From contig JADKAL010000003.1 in NCBI GenBank assembly GCA_016715325.1, positions 1 through 64,000 of the forward strand: DNA of 64,000 nt, read 5' to 3'. The stretch comes from Methylococcaceae bacterium. GTDB taxonomy: Bacteria; Pseudomonadota; Gammaproteobacteria; Methylococcales; Methylomonadaceae. Positions 61,030 through 64,000 of this stretch are shown here, in pieces. The stretch's first letter is position 1. The number at the start of each line of letters is the position of its first letter. The notes beneath the pieces were generated by a model that saw only the letters and a program-made list of their open reading frames with translations, was not told the DNA's origin and did not search any database. The position numbers and the translations under genes are program-made.

Positions 61030-61290
61030 ATTTCCTTGAAATTGGGTGCCAACGCTGATTTTCTAATATATACGAGTGGAATCGTGCCGATGTTTCTGCT
61101 CGGTCGGCTTTCTAAATTGACTCGTTAGTAATAATTCCTACACTAAGCGCCGGTTATATATAGCAAAGACAAAAAAATACGTACCAGACTGATTTATAAT
61201 TAAATCGCTTTCTTATTGAAGCAATATTCTTCTTTCTTATTCATAAATGCGTGAGACAATAAAATTCTCGTCGTTACGCTATGAATACGG

Positions 61291-63087
61291 ATGCCAAGCC
61301 GCAAAATCAACCGCCCCCCATCTTCCCAAAACGTATCTTCCTTAAAGAATTTATGGCCTTTTATTCGTCCGTATCGCGGAAAGATGGTTTTGGCATTGAT
61401 GTTTCTATGCTTGGGTTCGGTGACGATTTTAGTCATTCCCTTAGCGTTCCGTGACCTAATCGATTTCGGTTTCGGGCAAAATCAAAAAGCGACGGGCGGT
61501 TTGTTTGCCGACTTAAGCCTAAATCAACGGTTCTTGTCATTATTCGGCTTGGCTTGCCTGTGGGCGGTCATGATTTCGGCGCGTTATTATACGGTAAGCT
61601 GGATAGGCGAGCGGGTGATAGCCGATTTACGCAGTGCGGTATATGGACGGGTGCTGCTTCAATCTGCGCAATTCTTCGAGACCTTGCAAACCGGCGAAGT
61701 GCTGTCGCGCCTGACTGGAGATACGACCTTGATTCAGACCGTTGTCGGCAGTTCGGTTTCGATGGGTTTAAGGAGCCTATTTCAGTTTGTCGGCGGCATG
61801 GCAATGTTAGCGGCGACCAGCTTTTATCTCTTTTCCCTGAATCTAGGGTTGATGGCGCTTTTGATCATACCGTTATTGGTGATAGGGCGTAAAGTCAAAA
61901 AGCTCTCCCGTGAGTCGCAAGATAAAATTGCCGATGCGTCGGCGCTGGCCGGTGAAATCCTAAATGCGGTATCGACGGTTCAAGCTTATTCCCAAGAGCG
62001 AAGTGAAACTGATCGCTTTACGGCGAGCGCGGAAGCCAGTTTTAAAACCGCTATCCGTCGAACGCGAACCAGAGGATTTTTAACGGCATTTATCGTTATT
62101 GCGGTCATGGGTTCTATCATATTTGTGCTCTGGATAGGCGCAAATTTGGTGCAGGCCGGTAGCATGACTGGAGGCCAATTGGCCTCGTTTATTTTGTATG
62201 CCGTCATTGTTGCCAGCGCAACCAGCACCATAGCGGAAGTCTGGAGCGATATTATGCGGGCAGCGGGAGCCACCGGACGATTGTTAGAGTTGCTCCATGC
62301 AAAACCTGCCATTGCAGAGGACGATGAGCCGCAACTATTAACCCAAACCGGAAAAGCCAGGATTCAATTCGAACGCGTAACATTCCGTTATCCCTCCCGT
62401 TTACAAACGGCCGCTTTGGATGATTTGACTTTCGACATTGCGCCCGGCGAAAAGATTGCGCTGGTCGGGCCGTCCGGTGCGGGCAAGACGACCGTCTTTC
62501 AACTGCTTTTGAGGTTCTACGATACTACGGAAGGGGTTATACGCTTTAACAACCACGATGTCCGACGTCTTAGTTTGCAAGAGTTACGTAACAACATCGC
62601 AATTGTTCCGCAAGACCCGGTGATTTTTTCGGCGGATGCCCTGGATAATATCCGTTATGGACGTCCCGATGCTAGCGAGGAGGAAATCATTGCGGCGGCT
62701 CGGTCGGCGCAAGTGGACGAATTCATTCACCGTTTGCCGGAAGGCTATCGGACTTTTCTCGGCGAACGCGGCACTCGATTATCCGGCGGGCAACGCCAAC
62801 GGATCGCCATTGCCAGAGCGATCTTAAAAAATGCCCCCTTATTATTGCTGGATGAAGCCACAAGCGCTTTGGACGCCAACTCAGAAATTCTTGTTCAAGA
62901 AGGCTTGGATGCTGCGATGTTAGGGCGAACCACGATTATCATTGCACACCGCCTCGCTACGGTTAAAAAAGTCGATCGTGTTATCGTTTTGGATCAAGGC
63001 AGAATAATCGAAACCGGATCGCCTGATGAATTACTTAAACAGAACGGCCTTTACGCCAAACTAGCAAGCCTGCAATTCACGGTTTAG
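61291..63087 (+). CDS. ABC exporter, MsbA-like fused permease/ATPase
   Basis: 598 aa. Six membrane segments (about 30-330) then an ATPase domain: FRYPSRLQTAALDDLTFDI, VGPSGAGKTTVFQLLLRFY (Walker A), AIVPQDPVIFSADALDNIR (Q loop), RLSGGQRQRIAIARAILK (signature), LLLLDEATSALDANSE (Walker B) and IIAHRLATVKKVDRV (H loop). A half-transporter expected to dimerise. MsbA-like lipid or drug export cannot be told apart by sequence. An out-of-frame ATG lies 10 nt upstream. Confidence 0.9.
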   Translation: MPSRKINRPPSSQNVSSLKNLWPFIRPYRGKMVLALMFLCLGSVTILVIPLAFRDLIDFGFGQNQKATGGLFADLSLNQRFLSLFGLACLWAVMISARYYTVSWIGERVIADLRSAVYGRVLLQSAQFFETLQTGEVLSRLTGDTTLIQTVVGSSVSMGLRSLFQFVGGMAMLAATSFYLFSLNLGLMALLIIPLLVIGRKVKKLSRESQDKIADASALAGEILNAVSTVQAYSQERSETDRFTASAEASFKTAIRRTRTRGFLTAFIVIAVMGSIIFVLWIGANLVQAGSMTGGQLASFILYAVIVASATSTIAEVWSDIMRAAGATGRLLELLHAKPAIAEDDEPQLLTQTGKARIQFERVTFRYPSRLQTAALDDLTFDIAPGEKIALVGPSGAGKTTVFQLLLRFYDTTEGVIRFNNHDVRRLSLQELRNNIAIVPQDPVIFSADALDNIRYGRPDASEEEIIAAARSAQVDEFIHRLPEGYRTFLGERGTRLSGGQRQRIAIARAILKNAPLLLLDEATSALDANSEILVQEGLDAAMLGRTTIIIAHRLATVKKVDRVIVLDQGRIIETGSPDELLKQNGLYAKLASLQFTV

Positions 63088-63183
63088 ACAGTGAATTTGT
63101 TTCAAAAAACGATAGAGAAATATAGTTCGAATCGGTCGATTTATGAAAGAATTTCTAATTAAATCCTTCGACAAGCTTTCCTA

Positions 63184-63216
63184 GACAGGCTTCCTATGAC
63201 AGGCTTCCTATGACAG
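63184..63216. repeat. 14-nt tandem repeat
   Basis: GACAGGCTTCCTAT twice, then a partial third unit GACAGGTTTAT. It lies in the 304-bp gap between the ABC exporter and oxyR; the remaining gap is AT-rich with no gene. Confidence 0.7.
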
Positions 63217-63391
63217 GTTTATGACAAAACACGTCAATGATTTTATTAATAACTACTCAAGCTGTTGAAGCTTTGCTGCCGGAAAAATCAATCTTACGGT
63301 CCGGGCAGTGTAAAAACAGTGAACGGCGATTTTAAAAAAACTGATTGTTTTTACGTCATCAATTGAAATGTAACTATCGCGAGACCATTTT

Positions 63392-64000
63392 ATGAATTTG
63401 AGAGATCTTCACTACTTGGTTGCCGTCGCCGATTTACGCAGTTTTATTCAGGCAGCCGATCAATGTTGTATTAGTCAACCGACCCTTAGCACCCAAATAA
63501 AAAGATGGAAGATAGCTTGGGTGTACAGATTTTTGAACGCACAAATAAAAAAGTATTGCCCACAGAATTGGGGGAGCAGATTATTGCATCTGCTCGGCGT
63601 ATCCTGCGTGAAGTCGATACGATCAAGGAATTGGCTGTGAACGCACAAGATCCATTGGCAGGTAATTTTAGGCTTGGCGCTTTCCCTACGCTTGCAACTT
63701 ACATTTTTCCCGGTTTAGTCCCAGTGTTTAAGGAATCGTTACCGAGACTCCGGTTAATATTAGTTGAAGAAAAAACCGACGTATTAATCGCCCAACTTAA
63801 CCAAGGCCTATTGGATGCCGCTTTATTGGCTTTACCTATAGAAAACGATTACCTGGAAACGAGAAAACTATTTGAGGATGAGTTTTATCTGGCGGTTTCT
63901 AAAGAACATCCCTACGCAGATAGACATTCGATTGAGCAAGCGGATTTATTCAATCAAGAATTGTTATTGCTGGATGAAGGTCATTGCCTGCGCGGTCATG
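63392..64000 (+). pseudogene. oxyR: OxyR-like LysR regulator, one-base frameshift, cut by window end
   Basis: N-terminal frame: MNLRDLHYLVAVADLRSFIQ, AADQCCISQPTLSTQIK (winged HTH), then off-frame. The adjoining frame (from 63502) continues KMEDSLGVQIFERTNKKVLP, TELGEQIIASARRIL, the effector domain and LLLLDEGHCLRGH, which is the peroxide-sensing Cys region of OxyR. The break is at the five-A tract 63499-63503: one more A, or -1 slippage, restores AAA-AAG-ATG. Real mutation, assembly error and slippage all remain possible. OxyR activates peroxide-defence genes. Confidence 0.85.

Noticed and set aside
63499..63503. Programmed -1 frameshift site in oxyR
   Set aside because: Five A's without a canonical slippery heptamer or evident downstream structure; a mutation or assembly error is more likely.

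Overview
The window looks like chromosomal DNA of a gammaproteobacterium with moderate GC. The clearest lineage marks are the housekeeping order accA - (insertion) - tilS - pyrG - kdsA - eno - ftsB - ispD - ispF, the prmB-aroC pair, suhB / trmJ / cysE, and a YfiR-type c-di-GMP operon. The secreted-protein style and the repeat content remind me of Methylococcales (type I methanotrophs). No methane- or methanol-oxidation gene is present, so that placement is inference only.

Layout. 1-3.9 kb: a pirin / YcaC-like pair opposite an HxlR regulator, a decayed stretch that may be a Tn3 transposase remnant, and small conserved genes. 3.9-10 kb: comEC, a terminator, a truncated hemoglobin + ferredoxin reductase operon opposite a probable Fe-S-binding regulator, then an Rnm-type PHP nuclease. 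10-16 kb: a DUF4126 gene, two tandem tRNA-Phe genes, a YnbA/YnbB/PlsC-like phospholipid operon, prmB-aroC. 16-21 kb: the accessory patch, with an IS1380-family element, a truncated DUF4411 toxin paired with an ImmA-type protein, and VapBC. 21-25.4 kb: dbpA, suhB, trmJ, cysE. 26-36 kb: a 1894-aa secreted heme peroxidase with RTX and choice-of-anchor repeats, a coiled-coil envelope protein and a secreted multicopper oxidase. This is the most striking locus, and I read it as a candidate extracellular oxidation (possibly Mn(II)) module. 36-50 kb: a YafK-like L,D-transpeptidase-fold protein, YceH, TrhP, AlkB, a YfiR / GGDEF-EAL / TonB-receptor operon, M18 aminopeptidase, PpnP, and an overlapping MnmM-like + FAD oxidase pair that suggests a split tRNA wobble-uridine pathway. 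50-64 kb: a small secreted crystallin-like protein, the accA-to-ispF core, an ABC exporter, and oxyR interrupted by a one-base frameshift and cut by the window end.

A family of 110-170 bp intergenic elements with TTGATWCGGCC-type terminal inverted repeats occurs many times. Shorter REP-like palindromes occur as well. These repeats touch coding sequence: two copies supply stop codons, and one REP may supply the ftsB start region. Several operons are tightly overlapped (ynbA/ynbB, trmJ/cysE, yfiR/GGDEF-EAL/TonB, pyrG/kdsA, ispD/ispF). All family names rest on motifs and protein similarity read by eye; no search was run.
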